From Pyrinomonadaceae bacterium MAG19_C2-C3 (GTDB lineage Bacteria > Acidobacteriota > Blastocatellia > Pyrinomonadales > Pyrinomonadaceae), in the NCBI GenBank assembly GCA_024330265.1, contig JANDLT010000016.1, positions 23,175 to 87,174 on the forward strand: a stretch of 64,000 nt of DNA, written 5' to 3'. The position numbers were made by a program, and so were the translations under genes. Below are positions 24,405 to 32,628 of this stretch, piece by piece; the stretch's first letter is position 1; each line of letters begins with the position of its first letter. The notes under the pieces were generated by a model. The model searched no databases. It was not told where the DNA came from and worked only from the letters and a program-made list of their open reading frames with translations.

Positions 24405-25772
24405 ATGAATACACAGCCTGCGCGCGGGATGCGCGATATTTTACCGATGGATGCGAGGCGGCGCGGCTATGTCGTTTCGATTATCAAGGATGTTTATGAG
24501 CGTTACGGGTTCGAGCCTCTGGAGACTCCGGCGATTGAAAACATAGAGACGCTGACGGGCAAGTACGGCGAAGAAGCGGGCGGGTTGGTGTTTAAGATTC
24601 TCAAGCGCGGGGCGGAAGGCAAAGCGTCGGGCGTCGCTGATTTGGCGTTGCGTTACGATTTAACCGTGCCGCTGGCGCGCGTCGTCGCGGAGTATAAAGA
24701 CAGGTTGCCGAAGTTTTTCAAACGCTTTCAGATTCAACCCGTGTATCGCGCGGAGCGTCCGGGACGCGGCAGGTTCAGGGAATTTTATCAATGCGATGTT
24801 GACGCGATAGGTTCGACTTCGCCGCTTGTGGAAGCAGAGATTCTAACGGCGGCGTGCGAGTGTTATGCGCGGTTGGGATTTAAGGATTTCTTTATCAAGT
24901 TGAATCATCGCGGCGTGTTGATGGCGTTGCTTGATGCGGCAAAGGTCGCAAGCGAATTGCACTCCGACGCTTTGACCGCGATTGATAAGCTCGACAAAAT
25001 CGGGCGCGAAGGCGTGATGAGTGAGATGAGCGGGCGCGGAATTAAGGATGAATCGGCGAGGCGATTGTTGGAGTTGCTCGATGCTTTGGCTCATACCGGA
25101 AGCGAAGATGTCAAGAGTTTTAATCGCATCGCGCTTGAGCGATTGGTTGAATTTATTGGCGACAATGACGCGGGGGCGCAAGGCGTTGAGAACCTGCGCC
25201 GCATACTTGAACTTTGCGAAAGCGCGGGCATTGGCGAACGAATTAAGGTTGATGCGAGTTTAGCGCGCGGGCTTTCGTACTATACGGGAGCGATTATGGA
25301 AGCCTCTGTGCCTGACTTGACTTCGAGTATCGGCGGCGGCGGGCGATACGATAATCTGATTGGCATGTTCAGCAAAGAACAGATTCCGGCGTGCGGATTC
25401 TCAATCGGGTTGGAGCGCATTCTCCTTGTGATGACGGAGCGCGAAATGTTTCCGGCGGAAGTCGAGAGAGGGTCAAGCGCGCAAGTCATGGTTGCGATTT
25501 GGAACGATGAGAGCGCGGGAGAATCTTTAAGGTTGGCGAGTGAGTTGAGAAATGAAGGGTTGCGCGTCGAGGTTTATCCGAATGCTGATAAGCTTGGAAA
25601 GCAGTTCAAGTATGCGGCGTCGCGCGAGGTGAATTTTGTGGTTGTAATTGGTGACGAAGAACGCGCAACGGGCGAAGTGGCGGTTAAGGATTTGCGCGTC
25701 GGTGAGCAGATAAGAGTTAAGCGAGAAAGCGTGGCGGAAGAAATCAAAACTCGATTGCGAAACGTGGGTTGA
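24405..25772 (+). CDS. hisS: Histidine--tRNA ligase
   Basis: 455 residues from the ATG at 24405; the frame continues upstream through the hairpin arm, which is not coding. Class II motifs: motif 2 RAERPGRGRFREFYQCDVD, the His-specific GLSYYTGAIMEA, motif 3 SIGLERILL, and GGGRYDNLIGMF. The C-terminal anticodon domain is present (LASELRNEGLRVEVY). Charges tRNA-His. Its coding strand is richer in G than in C, unlike clpX before it. Confidence 0.96.
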   Translation: MNTQPARGMRDILPMDARRRGYVVSIIKDVYERYGFEPLETPAIENIETLTGKYGEEAGGLVFKILKRGAEGKASGVADLALRYDLTVPLARVVAEYKDRLPKFFKRFQIQPVYRAERPGRGRFREFYQCDVDAIGSTSPLVEAEILTAACECYARLGFKDFFIKLNHRGVLMALLDAAKVASELHSDALTAIDKLDKIGREGVMSEMSGRGIKDESARRLLELLDALAHTGSEDVKSFNRIALERLVEFIGDNDAGAQGVENLRRILELCESAGIGERIKVDASLARGLSYYTGAIMEASVPDLTSSIGGGGRYDNLIGMFSKEQIPACGFSIGLERILLVMTEREMFPAEVERGSSAQVMVAIWNDESAGESLRLASELRNEGLRVEVYPNADKLGKQFKYAASREVNFVVVIGDEERATGEVAVKDLRVGEQIRVKRESVAEEIKTRLRNVG

Positions 25773-25801
25773 GAAGCAATCGAAAAGGACGGTGAATAAT
25801 C

Positions 25802-26434
25802 ATGGTAGCGAATCTCGAACATGGATACACGTTGGAAGAATACTTGGAGATTGACCGCCAATCGGAAGCGCGGCTTGAGTTTTGGAACGGCGAGATTTTC
25901 GATATGAGCGGCGTCAGCGAAGAACATGCGGCAATTGAAATAAATATTACCGGATGTTTAGTCGCGCGGTTAGGTGATAAGAGATGCCGGTTGTTTCCGG
26001 CGAATATGCGAATCAAAGTTCCGAGTGCGCCGCCGTATCGTTACGGCGATTTATCGGCTCTGTGTGGTGAAGCGGTGTTCGAGAAAATCGGCGGCGTGGA
26101 TGTGCTGATGAATCCGTCTCTGATTATTGAAGTCCTCTCCAATTCAACGGAGAAGTATGACCGCGATGTGAAGTTCAAGCAGTATCAATCAATCGCATCG
26201 TTTCGTGAATACTTACTGGTCAGGCAAGACCGTCCGTTCGTCACGCAGATTGTCAAAAGCCGTGACCGCGACGAATGGATTTATCAAAGCTTCGACGAAT
26301 TAACCGACACTATCAAACTCGAATCCGTTGGTTGCGAAGTGTCGTGTGCCGAGATTTACCGCAACGTCGAGTTTGAGGATGAAGACAAGCAGAACGCGAA
26401 GAACAATTATCGAAACGGGATTGATGATGAGTAG
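25802..26434 (+). CDS. Uma2-family (DUF820) restriction-endonuclease-like protein
   Basis: 210 residues. YTLEEYLEIDRQSEARLEFW then NGEIFDMSG is the Uma2 N-terminal signature. The PD-(D/E)xK core is YGDLSALCGEA ... DVLMNPSLIIEVLSNSTEKYDRDVK ... KFKQYQSIASFREYLLV (shown as short pieces). Uma2 genes are very common and multi-copy in cyanobacteria and some acidobacteria; the role is unknown, with a transposon-linked nuclease proposed. Here it stands between hisS and aspS and overlaps the aspS start by about 11 nt. Note that the second core Asp lies in a stretch reading GDLSALCG rather than the more usual PDxxV. Confidence 0.85.
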   Translation: MVANLEHGYTLEEYLEIDRQSEARLEFWNGEIFDMSGVSEEHAAIEINITGCLVARLGDKRCRLFPANMRIKVPSAPPYRYGDLSALCGEAVFEKIGGVDVLMNPSLIIEVLSNSTEKYDRDVKFKQYQSIASFREYLLVRQDRPFVTQIVKSRDRDEWIYQSFDELTDTIKLESVGCEVSCAEIYRNVEFEDEDKQNAKNNYRNGIDDE

Positions 26435-28274
26435 TGAAGTGAAAAACGGTGAAGCGAAACAGAGCGTGGTGTTAGACCACTTGGGCGATCGTGAGCGCAC
26501 GCATAGTTGCGGCGAATTACGTCGTGAACATGTCGGGCAGCAAGTCGTGTTGATGGGTTGGGTGGCACGGCGCAGGGATTTGGGTTTTGTGACGTTCATA
26601 GATTTGCGTGACCGCGACGGTGTGACGCAGATTGTGTGCGATGCGGAGCGAAACCCGGAAGCCCATGCGCGTTTGAAAGACGTGCGCGGCGAGTTTGTGT
26701 TGTGCGTTGTCGGTACGGTTCGCGGGCGCGATGAGAAGCAGAAGAACGCGAAACTGGCGACGGGCGATACAGAAGTTCTGGCAAGCGAAGTTCTGATTTT
26801 GAATGATGCCAGAACGCCGCCGTTTCAGATTGAGCCGACTTCTGAAAAGGACTTGGCGAGCGAAGATTTGCGCTTGAAGTATCGTTATCTCGATTTGCGT
26901 CGTCCGCAGTTGCAAAGCAATTTAAGGCTTCGTCACAGGGTGGTGCGCGAGATTCGCGCGTACATGGACGCCGAAGGGTTCACGGAAATCGAGACGCCGA
27001 TTTTAATCAAATCAACGCCGGAAGGGGCGCGCGATTACATCGTTCCGTCGCGCACGTTTCCCGGCAAGTTTTACGCTCTGCCGCAATCGCCGCAGTTGTT
27101 CAAACAACTTTGCATGATTGCGGGTCTGGATAAGTATTATCAAATCGCACGATGTTTTCGTGACGAGGATTTGCGCGCCGACCGCCAACCGGAGTTCACG
27201 CAGTTAGATGTTGAGATAAGTTTTGCGACGTTGGAACAAATCTATGCGTTGATTGAAGGATTGTTCCAGCGTGTGTTCCGGCTGGTTGATGTTGAACTCG
27301 AAACGCCGTTCCTTAGATTGCCTTACGCGGAAGCGATGCGGCGTTTCGGTTCGGATAAACCGGACATGCGCTTCGGTATGGAGTTGCAGGATTTGTCAGG
27401 TGAGTTGAAAGAGACGGATTTCACACCGTTCAAGTCGGCATTGGAGAACAAGGGCGCGGTCAAAGCGATTGTGCTTTCGGGCGGGGCGAACACGTCACGC
27501 AAAACGATTGATGAACTGAGCGAGTTTGTGAAGCGGTACGGGGCGAACGGTCTGGCGTGGATAAAGTACGGCGATGAAGTCACGTCGAGTTTGTTGAAAG
27601 CTTTGGGCGTGGAAGCGATTGAAAGAATTGGGCGCGTGGCGAAAGCGGATAAGAACGATTTGGTTTTAATCGTCGCGGGGAAAATTAAAACGGTTCACGC
27701 GGCTTTGGGTGCGTTGCGTTTGGAAGTCGCAAGGCGCGAGCGGTTGATTCCCGAAAACACTTTCGCACCGTTATGGGTGACGGAGTTTCCGATGTTTGAA
27801 TGGAACGAAGAGACGAACAACTTCGACGCGATGCACCACCCGTTCACGTCGCCGCTTGATGAAGATTTGCCGTTGTTGGAGAAGGCAATCGAAGGCGGCG
27901 AGAAAGAGTTGTTGGGCAAATTAAGAGCGAAGGCTTATGACCCTGTGATTAACGGTGTGGAGCTTGCGAGCGGTTCGATTCGTATTCACCGGCGCGATAT
28001 TCAAGCGTTGATTTTCAAGGCTTTGGGCATGTCACAGGAAGAAGCGCGGGCGCGTTTCGGGTTCTTTCTTGACGCGCTTGAGTACGGCACGCCGCCGCAC
28101 GGCGGCATCGCGCCGGGCATTGACCGTTTGATTATGGTGCTGGCGGGGACGGACAACATACGCGACGTTATCGCGTTTCCGAAGACGGCGAGCGCGGCGG
28201 ATTTGATGATTGAATCGCCGGGCGAAGTTGACGCGCGGGCTTTGCGGGAATTGAAGATTAGGGTTGAAGGCTGA
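26424..28274 (+). CDS. aspS: Aspartate--tRNA ligase (bacterial type)
   Basis: 616 residues from the first of two ATG codons at 26424/26427; a frame open to 26328 is the shadow of the Uma2 gene. N-terminal OB anticodon domain (THSCGELRREHVGQQVVLMG), motif 2 IARCFRDEDLRADRQPEFTQ, GAD insertion (~residues 290-420), motif 3 GIAPGIDRLIMVLAG. Complete. Forms Asp-tRNA(Asp); whether it also charges tRNA-Asn cannot be told here, as no gatCAB is in view. TGATG coupling to the next gene. Confidence 0.96.
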   Translation: MMSSEVKNGEAKQSVVLDHLGDRERTHSCGELRREHVGQQVVLMGWVARRRDLGFVTFIDLRDRDGVTQIVCDAERNPEAHARLKDVRGEFVLCVVGTVRGRDEKQKNAKLATGDTEVLASEVLILNDARTPPFQIEPTSEKDLASEDLRLKYRYLDLRRPQLQSNLRLRHRVVREIRAYMDAEGFTEIETPILIKSTPEGARDYIVPSRTFPGKFYALPQSPQLFKQLCMIAGLDKYYQIARCFRDEDLRADRQPEFTQLDVEISFATLEQIYALIEGLFQRVFRLVDVELETPFLRLPYAEAMRRFGSDKPDMRFGMELQDLSGELKETDFTPFKSALENKGAVKAIVLSGGANTSRKTIDELSEFVKRYGANGLAWIKYGDEVTSSLLKALGVEAIERIGRVAKADKNDLVLIVAGKIKTVHAALGALRLEVARRERLIPENTFAPLWVTEFPMFEWNEETNNFDAMHHPFTSPLDEDLPLLEKAIEGGEKELLGKLRAKAYDPVINGVELASGSIRIHRRDIQALIFKALGMSQEEARARFGFFLDALEYGTPPHGGIAPGIDRLIMVLAGTDNIRDVIAFPKTASAADLMIESPGEVDARALRELKIRVEG

Positions 28275-28738
28275 TGAGTTTAAGTGAACCGCAGAGACGC
28301 GGAGAGCGCGAAGGAAGCGCAGAGAGTTTTGCATTAACTCAAGCGCAGATGGATGAGATGGTGCGTCATGCGCGTGAGGCTGTGCCGCATGAATGTTGCG
28401 GGGTTGTCGGTGGTTTTGGAAACAGGGCAGACACGATTTACATGACGGGCAATGTCGCGGCGCATCCGGCGACGACTTACGAAGCCGCGCCGGAAGATTT
28501 GTTTGCCGCGCAAAGAGCGATGCGTGCGCGCGGGGAAGAGTTGATTGCGATTTATCATTCGCACCCGCAAGCCGCCGATGCCGTGCCGTCAGGGACGGAT
28601 GTTAGGTTGGCATTCTACCCGCACGCGGTCTATATCATCATCGCCGTCAAAGCCGGCGGTGATACGTGTGTGCGTGGCTTTCGTCTTTACGCGGACACGG
28701 GGAGGTGGGAAAGCGTGTCGCTTCACGTCGTCGAATGA
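28274..28738 (+). CDS. JAMM/MPN+ metalloprotease (M67 family)
   Basis: 154 residues. Glu of VPHECCGVVGG and the block YHSHPQAADAVPSGTD give the full JAMM zinc motif (E, HxHP, SxxD). Bacterial relatives cleave sulfur-carrier or ubiquitin-like proteins after a Gly-Gly tail (QbsD/Mec+), in cysteine or thiamine-type sulfur transfer; no ThiS/MoaD gene is adjacent. It starts on the last base of the aspS stop. The first 19 residues (MSLSEPQRRGEREGSAES) are encoded by a CGCAGAGACGCGGAGAG-type repeat, so the conserved domain really begins near residue 20. Confidence 0.85.
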   Translation: MSLSEPQRRGEREGSAESFALTQAQMDEMVRHAREAVPHECCGVVGGFGNRADTIYMTGNVAAHPATTYEAAPEDLFAAQRAMRARGEELIAIYHSHPQAADAVPSGTDVRLAFYPHAVYIIIAVKAGGDTCVRGFRLYADTGRWESVSLHVVE

Positions 28739-28821
28739 ATGCGGCGGGCAATATGATAGTGTTAAGTCGAAACGAGACGATGATTGAAACGAGACGCGGG
28801 CGGAAAACGTAAAAGAAAACT

Positions 28822-29514
28822 ATGAGCGAGAAGCGAAGCAAGTACGACACAGACCCTTTAGACCCGGATTTTGTGCGCGGCACGGAACACATCGGCGGCG
28901 CGACGACGCATCTTGAAACAGCCGCCGGAGAACAGCCGCGTTCATTTCCTTACGCCGACGCGCCGACACAGCGTTATGCGAACGCGACTCCGCAGGGCGG
29001 CGCGCCGGAATTTAGAACCACGACACAGCCGCCACCGTCATCCGCCAGCAATCCGTATCAAGATTCTTTCAACACAGTGCCGTCATCTTTACCGACTATG
29101 AATCCACAAGCACCACACACGCGCACCGTCAGCGGCACAGGCTTACCGGAGAACGCCTTAATAACGGCGGTCTATGCGCCGCTCTTTATCGGCGTCATTC
29201 CGGCACTCGCGGAACTGTTGCTCGTCCCGCGCACGGAGCATCGCGTCCGGTTTCACGCCGCGCAAGCCCTCGCGCTTCACATCGGTATTTTCGCTTTAGG
29301 TTTCTTACTGCGCTTCGTCGGCGGGCTGGCATCGTTCGCGCTCGGCGGCTTCGGTTCGTTCCTGTCGGGCTTGACTACGATTCTGCTTGCCGTCGGTTCA
29401 TTCATCTTTTTAGTCATGCTGATGACGCGCGCGTGGAACGGCACGATTGCGCCGATTGAACTTTTGACGGCGGCGGCGCGGTGGCTCAATCAAAAAATCG
29501 AACCGCAACGATAA
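28822..29514 (+). CDS. Membrane protein with Pro/Thr-rich N-terminus (DUF4870-like)
   Basis: 230 residues. Residues 1-105 are polar, rich in P, T, S and Q. Residues ~108-215 form four hydrophobic helices: ITAVYAPLFIGVIPALAELL, ALALHIGIFALGFLLRFVGG, the Gly/Leu stretch LGGFGSFLSGLTTILLAVG and FIFLVMLMT. The block RVRFHAAQALALH is like the 'H-x-x-Q-A' of DUF4870/Tic20-like small membrane proteins. Role unknown. Preceded by an AAAAG purine run; 84 nt from the JAMM gene. Confidence 0.65.
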   Translation: MSEKRSKYDTDPLDPDFVRGTEHIGGATTHLETAAGEQPRSFPYADAPTQRYANATPQGGAPEFRTTTQPPPSSASNPYQDSFNTVPSSLPTMNPQAPHTRTVSGTGLPENALITAVYAPLFIGVIPALAELLLVPRTEHRVRFHAAQALALHIGIFALGFLLRFVGGLASFALGGFGSFLSGLTTILLAVGSFIFLVMLMTRAWNGTIAPIELLTAAARWLNQKIEPQR

Positions 29515-29559
29515 ACGCTTTGACGTTACAAACTCACCTTGCGCGGCGGGTAAAGTTTT

Positions 29560-29719
29560 GCGGCTGTGCCGCCTGATGTGCGGTGGGGCTTCGCCTCACC
29601 GCTAATGATTTCTCAAGTATCTTCGAGGCTACGCCTCCGAACGGGCGGCATAGCCGCAACATTTATTTCACACAGGACGGAAAGGCACAGCCTTTCCGCA
29701 CATCAGGCGGCACAGCCGC
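29560..29719. repeat. 24-bp inverted repeat enclosing a row of GGC-GCC hairpins
   Basis: Outer arms 29560-29583 and 29696-29719 are exact complements (GCGGCTGTGCCGCCTGATGT and 4 more). Weaker pairing continues outside (ACTCACCTT with AAGGTGGGT). Inside are short hairpins: GGTGGGGCTTCGCCTCACC, CGGAGGCGTAGCCTCG (on the minus strand), GCGGCATAGCCGC and GGAAAGGCACAGCCTTTCC. No protein is encoded. Confidence 0.75.
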
Positions 29720-29788
29720 TTCGTTGTGTAAGGTGGGTTATAAAGTTCACTTGAAAGAAGTGACGATTTGGTAAAGCGTAAGAAAGCT

Positions 29789-29870
29789 TTGTCCACGAAA
29801 CACACGAAACAACACGAAACATAAAAATCTTTTGCCGGTGATTCGCACTTCGTGTTGCTTCGTGGATGAC
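29789..29870. repeat. CCACGAA-type hairpin upstream of the DUF885-like gene
   Basis: Left arm TGTCCACGAAACACACGAAA and on to 29818; right arm TTCGCACTTCGTGTTGCTTC and on to 29870. The arms pair imperfectly and are built from CACGAAA units. Relatives are at 35058, 40401 and 53123. Confidence 0.8.
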
Positions 29871-29885
29871 TCTCTAAAATCAGGC

Positions 29886-32273
29886 GTGAATATCTCACCA
29901 AAACAGGATGCGCGATGCTGCACGGTGACGGTGTGCATCGTGATGTGTGCCGTCATGGTGGCAAATCTCGGCGGCGATGTCGCGGTCGCGCAGAGGCGTG
30001 GTGGTGCGGCGCGTTCGCGTGCGGTGCGTAAAGCAGCACCCGCGCGCCCTTCTCCGGTAATCAAGGCAGAAGCGCGCTTTGTCACCCTTAAAAATGATTA
30101 CCTGCGCGGCGATGCCGATTTTCATCCCACCGCGTGGATGACGTTTGACGCCGGTAAAACAGGCGGGATGCGCGGGCTTGAAACCCGAAGCGCGGCGACA
30201 ATCGCGGATGAAGTTCGTCGTTTGCAATCCGCGTTATCGAACATCAATGCTTTGCGGCGCACCGCCGGAAACAATTTATCCGGTGAATCACGCGACACGC
30301 TTGCGGAGATTGAAGCCCACGCGCGCCGCGAACTGTTCGCCCTCGAAGACGCTCATGTGTGGCGACGCGACCCGACGCTTTACACTTCGCTTATAGGGCG
30401 ACACGTTGATGCGTTGTTCGGAGATGCGGGACTTGATGCGCGCCAACGCTACGATTTGTTTCTGCGATTCAGTGATGACTTGGAGCGTTTGCTTGATGAA
30501 TCCCGCGCGAACTTGACAAGCGTTTCTCCTCCGGCGGCGGAAGCCGGAGCGGAAGATGCGCGTGGGTGCGTCACATATTTTCGTCAAGTAGTGCCGCAGT
30601 TGTTTGAGCGTGCGGAAGGCGTGCGCCTTCTTCCCGCCGCCGCGCGTGCCGGATTTGCCGATGCGAACAACGCGGTCGTCGCCCGGCTGGAAGCTTATCG
30701 CGCGTGGCTTGAGCGTGAATTGATACCGCGTTCCACCGCCGTCCCGCCCGCTTTGAACATCAAGAATTACAACCGCAAATTGACGCTCGAACTGGGACGC
30801 GAAACGGACGCGCGTGTCGTTCGACGCGAAGCGGAAATGGAACTGCGGCAGGTGCAAAGCGAGATACGCAACCTCGCGGAACAGATTGCACCGGGTCGCG
30901 GCATGGCGGCGGCAATCGCCGTCGTCCGGCGCGAACGTCCGGCGGCGGCGGGCTTGGTCGGCGAAGCCCGCGTTGAATTCGACCGCCTCGCGGCTTTTTT
31001 ACAAACGCAAAACCTGTTCGATGCCGCGCGTGTCCTTTCAAACTTCACCGTCGCGGAAACGCCGTCTTACGCCCGCGCGCTTGAAACCGCGACGCTCGAA
31101 GGCAATCGCTTTTACATCACACCGCCGCCCGATACCGATTCCAATTCCAACTTCGACGCCGCGAGTGAGCGCGAATATCTTTCCACACTCAACCGTTACA
31201 CGTTGCCGTTTTTGCTTATGAAGCATCACGTCGCTCCCCGTTATACCGGGCTTGCGGCGGACGCTTCCGGTACGCGATTGCCGTCGTCATTCGTCTCTGA
31301 ATTTTTCAATCGCGCATGGGGAGAATACGCGGCGCGCGTGCTTATTGAGCGCGGTTTCGGCGGCGGCAATCCGAAGTTTCGCTTCGCCGCTTTGCACCTT
31401 CGCCAACTCGCTTTGAGCCGCCTGATTGCCGACGTGCGCGTGAACACCGAAGGCATGAGCGAAGCGGAAGCCGTTAATTTCATCGGGCGCGAAGCCGGTG
31501 TGCCGTCAAGCGTCGCGCGGCGCGAAGTGCGTTGGATGTGGCTTCATCCGACGCTCGCGGTTGCCGATACGACGGGCGCAAATCTCATCGGGCGTTTGTT
31601 TGTGACATCCACCGAAAACGACGACTTCGAGTCAATCGCCCGCCGGTTAATGCTCAATGCAATCCTGCCGCTTGAAATGGCGGTCAAGCGCGCGGCGAAT
31701 CCTCTCTCCGCGACGGGAAGCGATGCCGCGAATCTTTCGCGTGTTTCACCCGCCGCGCAAGCAAACGAAGCCGATTTGATGAAGGTTGATTTCACCGTTA
31801 TCGCCACCGGAACGATGAGCAACTATGAAGGCGGACGTGTCATTGAATTTGTCTCCAACGAACAGGCTTGGCGGCAGACGTGGCTTCAAACACTCGGCGC
31901 GAATGTGAATGCATCCGTGCCGGACATTAACTTTGCGACGCGCTCCGTCATCGTCGTGCGACAGGGCGCACGTCCTTCCGCCGGATACAGTATTTCCGTG
32001 CGCGCCGTCACGCGCGATGAGCGCGGCTTGCGCGTCGCGGTTGACGAACAAACGCCCGCCCGTGATGGCTTCACCGCGCAAGTCATCACCTCGCCGTTTG
32101 TCGTCATCGCCGTGCCGCGCGTGAGCGGCGTCGAAGCCGTGCGCTTTGACACACCGGAAACGAAACCAAACCGCATCAACACCGCGCCCGAACGAGTCTC
32201 GCCCACGCCTTCTTCTTCGCGCCCACCCGTTCACCGCCGCACATCGCCGCGCCGTCGTGCATCACGCCCTTGA
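29886..32273 (+). CDS. Exported DUF885-like protein with C-terminal PrcB domain, metal site lost
   Basis: About 795 residues. The GTG at 29886 is chosen because it gives a signal peptide (VTVCIVMCAVMVANLGGDVAVAQ by its core CIVMCAVMVANLGG); the frame open to 29832 is hairpin DNA. Residues ~50-640 follow the DUF885 plan: YFRQVVPQLFERAEG, EGNRFYITPPP, then RAWGEYAARVLIERGFGG and LALSRLIADVRVNTEGMS. Active DUF885 proteins have HExxxGH near LPxLxxHE; here the site reads LLMKHHVAPRY with no Glu, so it is probably not a peptidase. Residues ~690-765 match PrcB_C (RSVIVVRQGARPSAGYSISV, VDEQTPARDGFTAQVITSPF). A Pro/Ser/Arg tail follows. Confidence 0.65.
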   Translation: MNISPKQDARCCTVTVCIVMCAVMVANLGGDVAVAQRRGGAARSRAVRKAAPARPSPVIKAEARFVTLKNDYLRGDADFHPTAWMTFDAGKTGGMRGLETRSAATIADEVRRLQSALSNINALRRTAGNNLSGESRDTLAEIEAHARRELFALEDAHVWRRDPTLYTSLIGRHVDALFGDAGLDARQRYDLFLRFSDDLERLLDESRANLTSVSPPAAEAGAEDARGCVTYFRQVVPQLFERAEGVRLLPAAARAGFADANNAVVARLEAYRAWLERELIPRSTAVPPALNIKNYNRKLTLELGRETDARVVRREAEMELRQVQSEIRNLAEQIAPGRGMAAAIAVVRRERPAAAGLVGEARVEFDRLAAFLQTQNLFDAARVLSNFTVAETPSYARALETATLEGNRFYITPPPDTDSNSNFDAASEREYLSTLNRYTLPFLLMKHHVAPRYTGLAADASGTRLPSSFVSEFFNRAWGEYAARVLIERGFGGGNPKFRFAALHLRQLALSRLIADVRVNTEGMSEAEAVNFIGREAGVPSSVARREVRWMWLHPTLAVADTTGANLIGRLFVTSTENDDFESIARRLMLNAILPLEMAVKRAANPLSATGSDAANLSRVSPAAQANEADLMKVDFTVIATGTMSNYEGGRVIEFVSNEQAWRQTWLQTLGANVNASVPDINFATRSVIVVRQGARPSAGYSISVRAVTRDERGLRVAVDEQTPARDGFTAQVITSPFVVIAVPRVSGVEAVRFDTPETKPNRINTAPERVSPTPSSSRPPVHRRTSPRRRASRP

Positions 32274-32628
32274 AACTTCATCGTAACTTCATCGCCACTG
32301 TCTCCCAGTGACTTGCAATTCGGTCTGACATATCGCTTGGCTTATAAGTCTTGGCACGCTCGTTGCTCTTTGTGCTTACGACAAGCGGCGCACACGGCGA
32401 ATGTCAAACTTCGTGGTTGCGTCCTAGATTTAAGAAACATTGATAATTATTGAGTTAAAGGCAGTTTAAGCCTTCGTGAAAGCATTCCTTAACACTTCGC
32501 TTGAGAGGATGTTTTATACACTAAATAAAGTTCGAGACGGACGAAAAGGTAACATGCTTATCTTCACAAAATCGCCCGTGATGTTCGTGTACGGCATTAA
32601 CAACAAGCCTATATTGATGGAGGAAAAA
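32274..32628 (+). promoter_or_regulatory. Leader region of the M48 gene
   Basis: 355 nt without a supported gene. It contains the sigma-54 promoter at 32352-32367. From the expected start site near 32378 the transcript has a ~250-nt 5' leader. A frame from 32476 joined to the protease (MKAFLNTSLERMFYTLNK...) is open but lacks a ribosome site and is treated as leader. Confidence 0.5.
32352..32367 (+). promoter_or_regulatory. Sigma-54 promoter (-24/-12)
   Basis: TGGCACGCTCGTTGCT matches the sigma-54 consensus TGGCAC-N5-TTGCW at every fixed base, with GG and GC 12 nt apart. It faces the M48 protease gene 262 nt downstream. No enhancer site is identified upstream. The NtrC-family activator at 61782 shows that the organism uses sigma-54. 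Confidence 0.72.
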
